Shown piece after piece: positions 15,401 to 29,288 of a DNA stretch of 64,000 nucleotides. Position 1 is the stretch's first letter; each line of letters starts with the position of its first letter. The DNA lies in NCBI GenBank assembly GCA_029237695.1, contig CM055271.1, positions 38,374,462-38,438,461 on the forward strand, written 5' to 3'. The position numbers and the translations under genes were made by a program. The DNA comes from Conchocele bisecta (taxonomy: Eukaryota; Mollusca; Bivalvia; Lucinida; Thyasiridae). The notes below the pieces were generated by a model. The model worked only from the letters and a program-made list of their open reading frames with translations, was not told the origin of the DNA and ran no database searches.

Positions 15401-18400
15401 AAATAAAACATAATAACGTACATGTACATGTACTTTTTGTTTTTCTGTCCGCCGCCCGCCTCGCGGTTTAAAAACATAATAGTTTTTACATGTCCATGTT
15501 CCAGTTTTTTGTTCTGTCCGCAAAACGCCCGCTCTCCGCGGTTAAAACACATAATACGTACATGTACTTGTTCAGTTTTTCTGTCCGCCCGCCCTGCCTC
15601 GACGGTTACAAATTTTTATAAGACATGTAACATGTACAGTCTTGTCCAGCCGCCGCCTCGCGGTTTAAAACTATAAAATAAGTTAATCATTTTTGTACAA
15701 AATGGTAAAAACAGTCTGTCCGCGCCGCCTCGCGGTAAAACATATTCGTACATGTACATGTACAGTTTTTCGTTCCGGCCCCGCCCGTTCTCCCTCGCGG
15801 GTTTACATTTTTAATAAAAACGTACATGTATGTACGTTTTTCTGTCCGCCGCCCGCCTCGCGGTTACTTAAAAGTACATGTCATGTTACAGTTTTTTCTG
15901 TCCGCCGCCCGCCTCGGCGGTAAAAACATAATAAGTCAATGTACATGTACAGTTTTTCTGTCCGCGCCCGCATGCGGTAAAAACATAAGTACGTTACATG
16001 TACATGTACAGTTTTTCTGTCCGCCTGCCCGCCTCGCGGTAAAAAAATATAAGTAAATGTACATGTAACAAGTGTTTTCCTGTTCCGCTCCCGCCCCGCT
16101 CGCCGTCGGTTACTTATTAGTACATGTACATAATACGTAAAACAATGTATGTACAGTATTTTTCTGTCCGCCGCCCGCCTCGCGGTTTACACATTTAAGT
16201 TTTTTAATTTTTTGTACATGTACAGTTTTTCTAGTCGCGCCCGCCTCGCGGTTAAAAAATTAAAACATATATTTTTTCGTACATGTACATGTGCGTTTTT
16301 TTGTTCCGCCGCCCCGCCTCCGGTATAATACGTACTTGTACATGTACAGTTGTCCGCCGCCCGGCCTACGAGTAAAACATAAAAGTAAAACCATGTACCA
16401 TGTACAGTTGTTTTTTCTGTCGCTCCGGCCCGCCTTTCGCGGTTTTTAAAACATAATAAGTCCTGTAGCATGTACAGTCTGTCCGCCGCTCGCCTCGCGG
16501 GACATAATTACGTTTTAATGTCATGTACCAGTTTTTCGGTTCCCCGCCAGCCCGCCTCTGCGGGTATAAAATAAATAACGTACATGTACATAATAGTACA
16601 TGTACATGTTAACGTTTTTCTGTCCGCCGGCCCGCCTCAGCGGTAAAAATAAAACTAAATACGTTACCATTTTTTGTAATAAATAAAACATGTACCCTGT
16701 ACAGTGTTCTGTCAAAGCCACCCGCTCGCGGTAAAAAACATAATAGTACTGTTCATGTCAGTTTTTTCTGTGGCCGGCCGCCCGCCTCGCGGTATAATAA
16801 GTACAGTACATGTACCAGTTTTTCTGTCCCGCCCCGCCACGGGCTCGCGGTAAAATTTTAATAAAAACGTTACTGTACATGTACAGTTTTTTCTTTCCGC
16901 CGCCCCGCCTGCGGTTACATAATAAGTACATGTACAGTTTTTGTAAAAACAGTCTGTCCGCCGCCCGCCCTCGCGGTAAAACCATTATACGTACCTGTAA
17001 CATGTCAGTTTTTCTGTCGTCGCCTCCCTCGCACGGTAGGTTTAACATAATACGTACATGTACATGTGCAGTTTTTCTGTCCGCCGCCCGCTCGCGGTTT
17101 AAAAACATAATACGTACATGTACATGTGCCAGTTTTTCTGTCCGCGCAGCCTCGCGGTGTAAAACATAATAACGTATGTACATGTCCAGTTGTTCTGTCC
17201 GCGCCGCTTCGCGGGTATAATTAATTCGTCTGTAAAAACATGTGCAGTTTTTCTGTCCGCCGCCTCGCCTCGCGGGTAAAAACATAATACGTACATGTAC
17301 ATGTACAGTGTTCTGTCCGCCGCCCGCCTCTGCGGGGTTTACATAATACGTACATGTACATGTACAGTTTTTCTGTCCGCCGCCCGCTCGCGGTGGTTTA
17401 AAACATTAATAACGTACTTGTACTGTACTTGTACAGTTTTTCTGTCCGCCGCCCGCACTCGCGGTATAATAACATATTACGTACATGTACATGTACAGTT
17501 TTTCTGTCCGCCGCCAGCCTCGGCGGTTAAAACCTAATATGTACATGTACATGTACAGTTTTCTCTGTCGCCCGCCCGCACTCGCAGGTAAAACATAATA
17601 AGTTCATGTACATGTAAAGTTTTTATGTCGCCGCCCCGCCTCGCGGTAAAACATAATACGTTACATGTAATGTACAGTTTTTCTGTACGCCGCCGCCTCG
17701 CGGTAAAAAACATTAATGAAGTAATGTACCTGTAACAGTTTTTCTGTCGCCGCCCGCCTCGCGGTTAAAACATAATACGTACATGTACATAATACGTACA
17801 TTGTAAATGTTTACAGTATTTCTGTTCAGCAGCCCGCCTCGCGGTTTAAAACATAATAAGTACATGTAACATGTACAGTTTTTCTGTCCGCGCCCGCCTC
17901 GCGGTTTATGTTTATAACATTTAATTCGTACATGTACATGTGCAGTTTTTCTGTCCCGCGCCCGCCCTCGCGGTAAATTAAACATAATACGTACATGTAC
18001 ATGTACAGTTTTTCTGTACGCCGCCAGCTCGCGGGTTTTGTTAAACTTAATAGTACATGTACATGTTCAGTTTTTCTGGTCCGTCCGCCCGCCTCGCCCG
18101 GGTAAAACTTAATATTACATGTACATGTACAGTTTTTCTGTCCGCCGCCCGCCTCGCGGTAAAACATTACATAATACGTACATGTACATGTACAGTTTTT
18201 CTGTCCGCCGCCCGCCTCGCGGTAAAACATAATACGTACATGTACATAATAAGTACATGTACATGTACAGTTTTTCTGTCCGCCGCCCGCCTCGCGGTAA
18301 AACATAATTACGTACATGTACAAATAAGTACATGATACATGTACAGTTTTTCTGTCCGCCGCCGCCTCGCGCGTTAAAACATAATAAGACATGTACATGT

Positions 18401-21400
18401 TACAAGTTTTTCTATCCGCTCCCGCCTCTCGGGCGGTTAAAACATAATAAGTACATGTATGTACAGTTTTTCTGTCGCCGCCCTGCCTCGCGGGTTAAAA
18501 CATAAATACGTAGATGTACATGTACAGTTTTTCTGGTCCGCCGGAAACCCCGCCTCGCGGTTAAATAACATAATAAGTACATGTACATGTACAGTTTTTC
18601 TGTCCCGCCGCCCCGCTCGCGGTGCCCCAGCTAATTACGTACATGTACATGTACAGTTTTTCTGTCCGCCGCCCGCCTCGCGGTTAAAAATTTAAAATAA
18701 GACATGTACTTTGTTACAGTTTTTTGTCCGCCGCCCTCCGCCGCGGTTTAAAACATAATAAGTACATGTACTGTCGTTTTTCTTGTCTGTCCGTCCGCCC
18801 CGCCTCGCGGTAAAACATAATACGTAATGTACATGTACAGTTTTTCAATGTACGCAAAGCCCGCCTCGCGGTAAAACATAATAAGTACATGTACATGTAC
18901 AGTTTTTTTGTTTTTCTGTCCGCCGCCCGCCTCGCGGTAAAACATAATAGTACATGTACATTTTTGTGCAGTTATTCTGGTACGCCCGCCCGCCTCGCCG
19001 GTAAAATGGGGTGGGGTTACATTTTTTAATACGTTACATGTACGATGTACAGTTTTTCTGTCGCCGCCTGACATCGCTGGTTTTTTTGGTATTTTTTAAA
19101 AACATAATAAGTACATGTACATGTTTTACAGTTTTTCTGTCCGCCGCCCGCCTCGCGGTAAAACAGTATAAGTACATGTACTATGTACAGTTTTTTCTGT
19201 CCGCCGTTTTTTCCCGCCTACGAGGTAAAACATAATTTTTAGTACATTGTAATTTTTGTACAAGTTTTTTTTCTGTTCGCGTCCCGCCTTCCAAAAAGGC
19301 GGGTAACATATATCGTACATGTACATGTACAGTTTTTTCTGTCCGCCGCCCGCCTCGCGGTAAAACATAATAAGTACATGTACATGTACAGATGTACAGT
19401 TTTTCTGTCCGCCGCCCGCCTCGCGGTAAAACATAATACGTACATGTACATGTACCATTTTTGTACCTGTCTGTCCGCCGCCCCCGCCTCGCGGTAAAAA
19501 CATAATACGTACATGTACATGTACAGTTTTTCTGTCAGTCCGCAAAACGCCCCTGAGTTGTAATCGCGGGTTTAAAACATTAATAAGTACATTGTACATG
19601 TACAGAGGGGTTTTTAAAACATTGTCCGCCGCCCGCCTCGCGGTATAAAAATAACAAGTACATGAACATAAATAAAACCGTACATGTACCGATGTACAGT
19701 TTTTCTGTCCGCCGCCCGCCTCGCGGTAAAACATAATAAGTACATGTACATGTACAGTTTTTCTGTCCGCCGCCCGCCTCGCGGTAAAACATAATAAGTA
19801 CATGTACATGTACAGAAAATGTACAGTCTTTTTGTCCGCCGGCCCCCCCGCCTCGCGGGTAATAAAAACATAATAAGTACATGTTTTTAACATGTCAGTT
19901 TTTTCTGTTCCCCGCGCCCGCCTCGCGGGTAAAAACATAATACGTACTATGTACAGTTTTTCTGTCAGGGCACCCGCCTCGCGGTAAAATAATAATTACG
20001 TACATGTACATTTTTGTACAGTTTTCTTGTCAGCCGCCCGCCCTCGCGGTTAAAAACATAATAACGTACAGGTACATGACGTTTTTCTGTCCCGCCGCCC
20101 GCCTGCGGTTTTTAAAAACATAATTCGTATGTACATTGTAAGTTTTTCGTCCGCCGCCCGCCCCTCGCGGTTTAAAACATAATAAGTACATGTTACATGT
20201 ACAGTTTTTTGTCCGCCGGCCCGCCTGCCGGTAAAAACATAAAATAGTACTTGTACATGTTACAGTTTTTCTGTCCGCCGCCCGCCTCGCGGGTATTAAA
20301 ACATAAGAAGTACTGTACATGTCAGTTTTTTTTTCTTTTGTCCGCCGCCCGGCCTCGCGGTTTTTTAAACAATAATAAGTACATTGTTACATGTACAGTT
20401 TTTCTGTCCGCCGCCCGCCTCGCGGTAAAAACATAATCGTACATGTAACATTTTTTGTAAAACCAGTTTTTTTCTGTCCGCCGCCCGCCCTCGCGGTAAA
20501 ACATAAAATAAGTAAACATGTACAGTTTTTCTGTCGCCGCCCAAAAGCCTCGCGGTTTTAAAAAATAAATACGTACATGTATGTACGTTTTTTCTGTCCG
20601 CCGCCCCCCGCCTCGCGGTTTAAAATATAAAATAAGTACATGTACTGTACCTGTTTTTCGTCCGCCGCCCCGCCTCGCGGTTTTTAAAACTAATACGTAC
20701 ATGTACATGTACAGTTTTTCTGTCCGCCGCCCGCCTCGCGGGTAAAAACATTTAATTCGACATGTACATGTACAGTTTTTCTGCCGCCGCCCGCCTCGCG
20801 GTAAAACATAATAACATAACAATTTTTGTACCATGTTTACAGTCTGGCCGCCGACGCCTCGCGGTACATAATAAGAGTACATGTACATGTACAGGTCTGT
20901 CCCGCCGCCCGCTCGCCGGTTTAAAAATAATAACGTTAAAACATGTACATGTACAGTTTTTCTGTCCGGTTTTTCCGCCGACCTGCGGGTACATTAATAA
21001 GTACATGTACATGACAGTTTTTTCTGTCCGCCGCCCGCCTCGCGGTTTAAAACATAAATAGTACATGTACATGTACAGTTTTTCTGTCCGCCGCCCGCCT
21101 CGCTGGTAAAACATTAATTAAGTACATGTACATGTCAGATGTTACAGTTTTTCTGTCCGCGCCCGCCTCCGGTTAAAACATAATACGTACAGGTACATGT
21201 ACAAGTTTTTCTGTCGCCGCCCGCCTCGTTAAAACATAATAAGTTATGTACTTGTCAGTTTTTCTGTCCGCCGGCCCCGCCTGCGGTAAAAACTAAATAA
21301 GTTACATGTACATTGTACAGATGTACAGTTTTTATTCTGTCCGCCGCCGCTCGCGGTTAAAAACATAATAAGTATTGTACATGTCTTTTTTGTTTTGTTC

Positions 21401-24400
21401 TTGTCCGACGCCCGCCTCGCCGGTAAACTAATACGTACATGTACATGTACAGTTTTTCTGTCCGCCCGCCCGCTCGCGGTAAAACATAATAAGTACATGT
21501 ACATGTACAGGTCTTTTGTCCGCCAGCCCGCCTGCGGGTTTTAAAACATAATAAGTACATGGTACATGTACAGTTTTTCTGTCCGCCCGCCCGCCTCGCG
21601 GTTAAAACATAAATACGTCACATGGTAAAACATGTAAATGTTTTTCTTTTTGTCCGACGCCCGCCTTTTTTCGCCGGTATAAAAATCTTTAATACAGTTT
21701 TTACATGTACATGTACTGTCTTTTTTGGTCCGCCGCCCGCCCTCGCGGTTAAAACATAATACGTACATGTTTTAAACAATGTACAGTTTTTCTTGTCGCC
21801 GCCGCCTGCTGGGTTAAATAATTAAGTAACATGGAACATGTTAGTTTTTCTGTCCGCCGGCCCGCCTTGCCAGGTAAAACATAATAAGTACATGTACATT
21901 TTTGTAAAACATAATGTCAGTTTTTCTGTCCCGCCCGCCCGCCCCCGCCGGTAAAAACATAATAAGTACATGCTTTTTACATGTACAGTCTTTTTTGTCC
22001 GCCGCCCGCCTCGCGGTAAAACTATAAGTACATTGTACATGTACAGTTTTTTCTGTCTTGCAGCGCCGCCCGCCTCGCGGTTTAAAAATAAATAATAAGT
22101 ACATGTAACATGTTAAACAAATGTACTGTCTTTTCTGTCCGTCCGCCCTCCCCGCCTCGCTGGTACTAATTGTACATACATGTACAGTTTTCTGTCCGCC
22201 GCCCGCCTCGCGGTAAAACATAATAAGACATGTACAGTAACAAAAGATTTACAGTTTTTCTGTTTCGCCGCCCCCGCCTCGCGGTAAAACATAATACGTA
22301 CATGTACATGTACGTTTTTCTGTCCGCCGCCCGCCTCGCGGTAAAAAATAATAAGTCATGTTCATGTACAGTTTTTCTTGTCCGCCCGGCCCGTCCGCGG
22401 TTACAATAATACGTCAATGTACATGTACAGTTTTTCTGTCGCCGCCCGCCCTCGCGGAAATAAAACATAATACGACCATGACCATGTACGTTTTTCTGTC
22501 CGCCGCCCGCCTCGCGGGGTTACATAATAAGTACTGTACATGTCAGTTTTTTCGTCCGCCGCCCGCCTCCGGTAAAAACATAATAACGTACTTGTACATT
22601 GTAACAGTTTTTCTGTCCGCCGCCCGCCTCGCGGTAAAAACTAATAGTACATGTTCATGTCGTTTTTTCTGTCCGCGCCCGCCTCGCGGTTACAATTAAA
22701 TAGTACATGTACTTGGTACAGTTGTCCGCGCCCGCCCCCGCCCGGGGGTTTAAAAAATAAATAATAAGTACATGTACATGTACAGTTTTTTGTCCGCGAC
22801 CACGTCAAAAATTGTAACATGTACAGTTTTCTGTCCGTTTTTTAAGCCGCCCGCCCTGCGGTACATATACGTACATGTACATGTACAGTTTTTCATGTCG
22901 CCGCCGCCTCCGTTAAAACATATAAGTTACATTTTTGTCATGAAAAATAAAACAGTCGTCAGCTGCCGCCCCGGCCTGCGGGTTTAAAAAAACTATAAGT
23001 ATTTTGTAACATGTACAGATGTACAGTTTTTCTGGCCCCCGCCCCCCGCCGCCCTCGCGGTAAAAACATAATACGTTTTTAAAAGATACGTACAAGTGTA
23101 CAGTTTTTCCTTTGTCCCGCCCGCCCTTTTTCTAAAAAAAAAATAAGTCGGTTCCCCATGACATCGCGGTAAAAAAAAAATAAGTACATGTACATGGTTA
23201 CAGTTTTTCTGTCCGCCGCCCCCCTCGCGGTTTAAAACATAACGTACATGTACATGTCAGTTTTTTCTGTCCGCCCGCCCCCCTCGCGGGGTAAAAAACT
23301 TAATCGTACATGTCTTGTACAGTGCTGTCCGCCCGCCCCGCCATTCGCGGTTTTTTTTTATAATAAGTACATGTAACATGTCCCAAGTTTTTCCTTGTCC
23401 GCCGCCCCGCCTCGCGGTTTTACATAATACGACATGTACATGTCAGTAAAACTGTCCGCCAGCCCGCCTCGCGGTTTAACAAAATAACGTATGGTACATG
23501 TAGTTTTTTTTTCGCCGGGCCCGCCCCCTCGCGGGTAAAACATAATAAGTACATGTTTTTAACATGTACCAGTTTTCTGTCCGCCGCCCCGCCTCGCGGT
23601 TTTACATAATACGACATGTACATGTACGGTTTTTTTTTCTGTCCGCCCCCGCCCGGCCCCGCCGGGTTTTAAAACATAATACGTACATGTACAGTTTTCT
23701 GTCCGCGCCCGCCTCGCGGTTTAAACATAATAAGTTTTTACATGTACATGTTACTGTTTTTTTTTCTCCGCCTCGCGGTAATTCTTAAAAAACATTAAAT
23801 AAGTACATGTACATGTACGTTTTTTTTCTGTCCGCCGCCCGCCTCGCGGTAAAACATAATACGTACATGTACATGTACAGTTTTTCTGTCCGCCGCCCGC
23901 CTCGCGGTAAAACATAACATACATGAACATGTAGTTTTTCTGTCCCCGGCCGCATCGCCGCGGTAAAACATAATAAGTACATTGTTTTTAACATCTTGTC
24001 CGCCGCCCGCCTCGCGGTAAAAACTTAATACGTACAATGTATGTACAGTTTTTCTGTCCCCGCCCCCCCGCCCCCCCTCGCGGTTAAAAACATAAAATAA
24101 CGGTGACATGTACAGTTTTTTCCTGTCCGCCGCCCGCCTCGCGGTAAAACATAATAGTATGTACAATGTACAGTTTTTTCTGTCCGCCCGCCTCGCGGTA
24201 AAAACATAATAAGTCATGTATTTAACAGTAATAAGTACATTTTGTATCTTGCGTCTACGCCCGGCCCCCTCGCGGTAAAAAACATAATGTGTACTGTACC
24301 ATGTCCAGTTTTTTCTGTCCGACCGCCCGCCTGCCGGGTAAAAACATAATTACGTACTTGTAAAACAATGTCATTTTTCTGTCCGCCGGCCCCCCCCTCC

Positions 24401-27400
24401 GGTTAAAACATAATAAGTACATGTACATGTACAGTTTTTCTGTCCAGCCGCCGCCGGCGCCTATAAAACATAATAAGTACATTGTACATGTACAGTTTTT
24501 CTGTCCGCCGGCCCGCCTCGCTTACATAATAAGTCAATGTTCCTTGTTAAACAGTTTTTCTGTCCGCCGCCCGCCCTCGCGGTAAAACATAATACGTACA
24601 TGTACATGTACAGTTTTTCTGTCCGCGCCGCCTCGCGGTAAAACATAATAGTACATGTATTAACAGTTTTTCTGTCCGCCGCCCGCCTCCGCGGTACATA
24701 ACGACAATGTACATGTACAAGTTTTTCTGTCCGCCGCCCGCCCTTCGCGGTAAAACATAATAAGACCTGTACATGTACAGTTTTTCTGTCCGCCGCCCGC
24801 CTGCGGGTAAAACAAATAAGTACATGTACATGTACATGTACAGTTTTTCTGTCCGAACCGCCCCGCCTCGCTAAAAAAAATAAGTACAGTACATGGTACA
24901 GTCTGTCCCGCCGCCCGCCTCGCGGTTTTTTTAAAACATAATACGAACAATGTACATGTCAGTTTTTTGGTCCGGTCCGCCCGCCTCGCGGGTTTTAAAA
25001 CATAATAAGTACTGTACATGTACAGTTTTTTTTCTGACCGCCCCCTCGCTCGCGGGTAAAACATAATAAGTACATGTACATGTACAGTTTTTCTGTCGCC
25101 GCCGCCGCCCCCGCGGATTTAAATTAATACGTTACATGTAAGTACAGGTGTCCAAAACGCCACGCCCTCGCGGTAAAAACATAATAACGTACATGATTTT
25201 TAACATGTATTTACAGTCCTGTCCCGCCCCGGCCCGCGGTTTTACTAATAGTACATGTACAGTACATGTCCATGTACAGTTTTTCTGTCCCGCCCGCCCC
25301 GCCTAGCGGTAAAACATAATTAAGTACAGGTAAAAACATAGTTTTTTCTGTCCCGCCGCCCGCCTAAGCGGTACAAAATAATATGTACATGTACATGTAA
25401 AGTTTTTTCTGTCCGTCCGCCCGCTCGGGTTTGGGTTTACATAATAAGTACTTGGTACATGTTCAGTTTTTTCTTTCCGCCGCCCGCCTTCGCACGTACA
25501 TAATAAGTACATGTACATGTCAGTTTTTTCTGTCCGCCGCCCGCCCTCGCGGTAAAATTTTAAAAACATAACGTAACAAGTACATGTCAGTTTTCTTGTC
25601 CGCCAGCCCCCCGCCTCGCGGTACTAATAAGTACATGTACATGTCCAGTTTTTCCTGTCCGCCGCCCCGCCCCTCGCGGTAAAACATAATACGTACATGT
25701 ACATGTAGTTTTTCTGTCCGAGCCCGCCCCCCTCGCTGGTCATGTACATGTACAGTTGTTTCACGTTTTTTTGCTGTCCGCCGCCGCCTCGCGGGTTTAA
25801 AACATAATAAGTACATGTTTTTACATGTACAGTTTTTCTGTCCGCCGCCCGCTCGCGGTAAAACATAATAGTACATGTACATGTAGTTTTTCTGTCCGCC
25901 GCCCCCTCGCGGGTATAATTTTAAAACTAAAGTATCATGTACTGTCCGCCGCCGCCCCCCTCGCCGGTAAAACATAAATACGTAAAACATGTACATAGTA
26001 CAGTTTTCTGTCCGCCCGGACGCCTCGCGGTAAAACATAATAAGTACATGTACATGTACAGTTTTTCTGTCCGCCGCCCGCCTCGCGGTAAAACATAATA
26101 AGTACATGTACATGTACAGTTTTTCCTGTCCGCCTCCGCCCTCGCGGTTTTTTTTTAAAAATAATAAGTACATGTACATGTAACAGTTTTTTCTGTCCGC
26201 CGCCCCGCCCCGCGGTTTTTAAAACATAAATAAGTACATGTACATGTACAGTTTTTCTGTCCGCCGCCCGCCTCGCGGTAAAACATAATACGTACATGTA
26301 CATAATACGTACATGTACATGTACAGTTTTTCTGTCCGCGCCTCGCGGGTAAAACATAATAAGTACATGTACATCGTACGTGCTCCGTTCCGCAGCCGGC
26401 CCCGGGGGCCCTCGCGGTAAAACATAATACGTACATGTTTTTTTCATGTCATCTGTCCGCCGCCCCCCTGCGGTTATAATAAGTACAGTTTTTACATGTA
26501 CCAGTTTTTTTCTGACCCGCCGCCCCCCCCTCGCGGTAAAACATAATATTACGTACAGTACAGTTTTTCTTGTCCGCCCGCCAGCCCCCCCGCGGTCATA
26601 ATAACGTACATTTGCATGTACAGTTTTTTTCTGTCCGCCGGCCCCGCCTTTAAAACATAAATTAGTACATGTAAAACATAATTTTTTCAATACCATGTAT
26701 ACATGTACAGTTTTTTCTGTACCCCGCTTTTTCCGTCGCCGCCCTCGCGGTTTTTAAAACATAATAGTACATGTATGTAACACCTCGTGTCCGCCGCCCG
26801 CCTCGGCGGGTTTTTACATAAGTACAATTGCAGTTTTTTACAAGTTTTTCTGTCCGCCGCCCTGCCTTCGCGGTAAAACATAATACGTACATGTTTACAT
26901 GTACAGTTTTTCTTTCCGCCGCCCGCCTCGCGGTTATTTTAACATAATAGTACATGTACTAATGTGCAGTACATGTAACATTTTGTCCTGTCACCGCCCG
27001 CCTCGCGGTAAAAATTAGTATAAACATAATACGTACATGTACATGTGCAGATTTTTCTGTCCAGCCGCCCTCGCCGGTCATAATTAAGTACAATGTAAAA
27101 CATGTCAAGTTTTTCTGTCCGCCGCCCCCGCCTCGCGGATTTAAAAACTATAAGTACATGTACATGTACAGTTTTTCTGTCCGCCGCCCGCCTCGCGGTA
27201 AAACATAATACGTACATGTACATGTACAGTTTTTCTTTCCGCCGCCCGCCTCGCGGTAAAACATAATAAGTACATGTACATGTACAGTTTTTCTGTCCGC
27301 CGCCCGCCTCGCGGTAAAAACAAATAAACGTACATGTACAGTACAGTTTTTTTCTGTCCGCCGCCCGCCTCGCGGTTTTTTTAAAACATAATACGTACAT

Positions 27401-29288
27401 GTTTTTAACATGTACAGTTTTTCCTGTCCCGCCGCTCGCCTCGGCGGTAAAACATAATAGCTACATGTTACATGTACGTTTTTTACTGTCCGCCGACCGC
27501 CTCGCGGTTACATAATAAGTACTGTACCATGTTCAAGTTTTTTCCCTGTCCCGCCGCCCCCCGCCTCGCGGTAAAATTTTTATACGTACATGTAACATGT
27601 GCCATTTTTTTCTTTGTCCGCCGCCCAGCCTCGCGGAAAAAACATAATACGTACATGTTCATGTACAGTTTTTCTGTCCGCCGCCTGCCTCGCGGTTTTT
27701 TTATTACATTATAAACCGTACATGTACATGTACAGTTTTTTTCTGTCCGCTGCCCGCCTCGCGGTTTTAAAAACTTAATAAGTAAATGTTACATGTACAT
27801 GTACAGTTTTTCTCTGTCCGCCGCCGCCAGCCCGGTCGCGGTTAAAAACCATAATACATGTACATGTACAGTCGTCCGCCGCCCGCCTTTTTCGGTAAAA
27901 CCATAATACGTACCATTTACATGTACCAGTTTTTTTGTTCCCCGCCCGCCCTCGCGGTAAAACATAATAAGTAGTACATGTAACTTTTTTCTGTCCGCCC
28001 GCCCGCCTCGCGGGTTATCATAATAAGTACATGTACATGTACAGTTTTTCTGTCGCCGCCCCGCCTCGGAGGTCATAATACGTACATGTACAATTTTTTT
28101 TTTTGTAAACAGTTTTTTCTGGTCCGCCGCCCCCCTCGTTGGTTTTAAAAACATATTTTAGTACATGTAACCTGTACATCTGTCCGCCGCCCCCGCCTCC
28201 GCGGGTAAAACTAAAATAAGTACATCATAAATACGTACATGTATGTACAGTCTTGCCGCCCAGCCACCTCCGCGGTAAAAACATAAATAACAATGTACAT
28301 GTACAGTTTTTTCTGTCCGCCGCCCGCCCTCGCAGTAAAAAAAATAATAACCCGTACATGTACATGTGCAGGTTTTTTCATGTCGACCGCCCGCCTAAGC
28401 GGTAAAACATAATAAGTAAATGTACATGTACAGTTTTTTTCTGTCCGCCGCCCCCTCGCGGGTATTTTCATAAAATACATTGTACATGTACAGTTTTTCT
28501 GTCCGCCCGCCGCCTCGCGGGTAAAACATAATAAGTACAATGTACATGTACAGTCTGTCGCCGCCCGCCTCGCGGTACATAATACGTACAATTTGTACAT
28601 GTACAGTTTTTCTGTCCGACCCGCCCGCCTCGCGGGTTAAAACATAATACGTACTGACAAAATAAAAGTACTGTACATGTACAAAAAGTTTTTCTGTCCG
28701 CCGCCCCCGCCTCGGGTTTACATAATACGTACAGGTACATAATAAGTACATGAAATGTACAGTTTTTTCTTCTGTCCGCCGCCCGCCTCGCGGGTTAAAA
28801 CCTAATAAGTACATGTACATGTTACAGTTTTTTCTGTCCGCCGCCCGCCTCGCGGTAAAACATAATAAGTACATGTACATGTACAGTTTTTCTGTCCGCC
28901 GCCCGCCTCGCGGTAAAACATAATACGTACATGTACATGTACAGTTTTTCTGTCCGCCGCCCGCCTCGCGGTAAAACATAATACGTACATGTACATGTGC
29001 AGTTTTTTTCTGTCCGCCCCCGCCCGCCTCGCGGTAAAACATAATACGTACATGTACATGTGGCAGTTTTTTTCTCTGTCCCGCCGCCCGCCTGCGGGTT
29101 AAAATTTAACTTGTAAAACATGTTATTTTTAAATGTTAAAACGTAACGGTTAAACAAAATGTACATGTGGCAGTTTTTTCTCGTCCGCCGCCCCGCCTCC
29201 GAAAAACTAATACGTACATGTACATGTACATTTGTTCTGTCCCCGCCCGGCCCGTCGGGGTTACAAAATTAACGTACAGGTACTTGTG

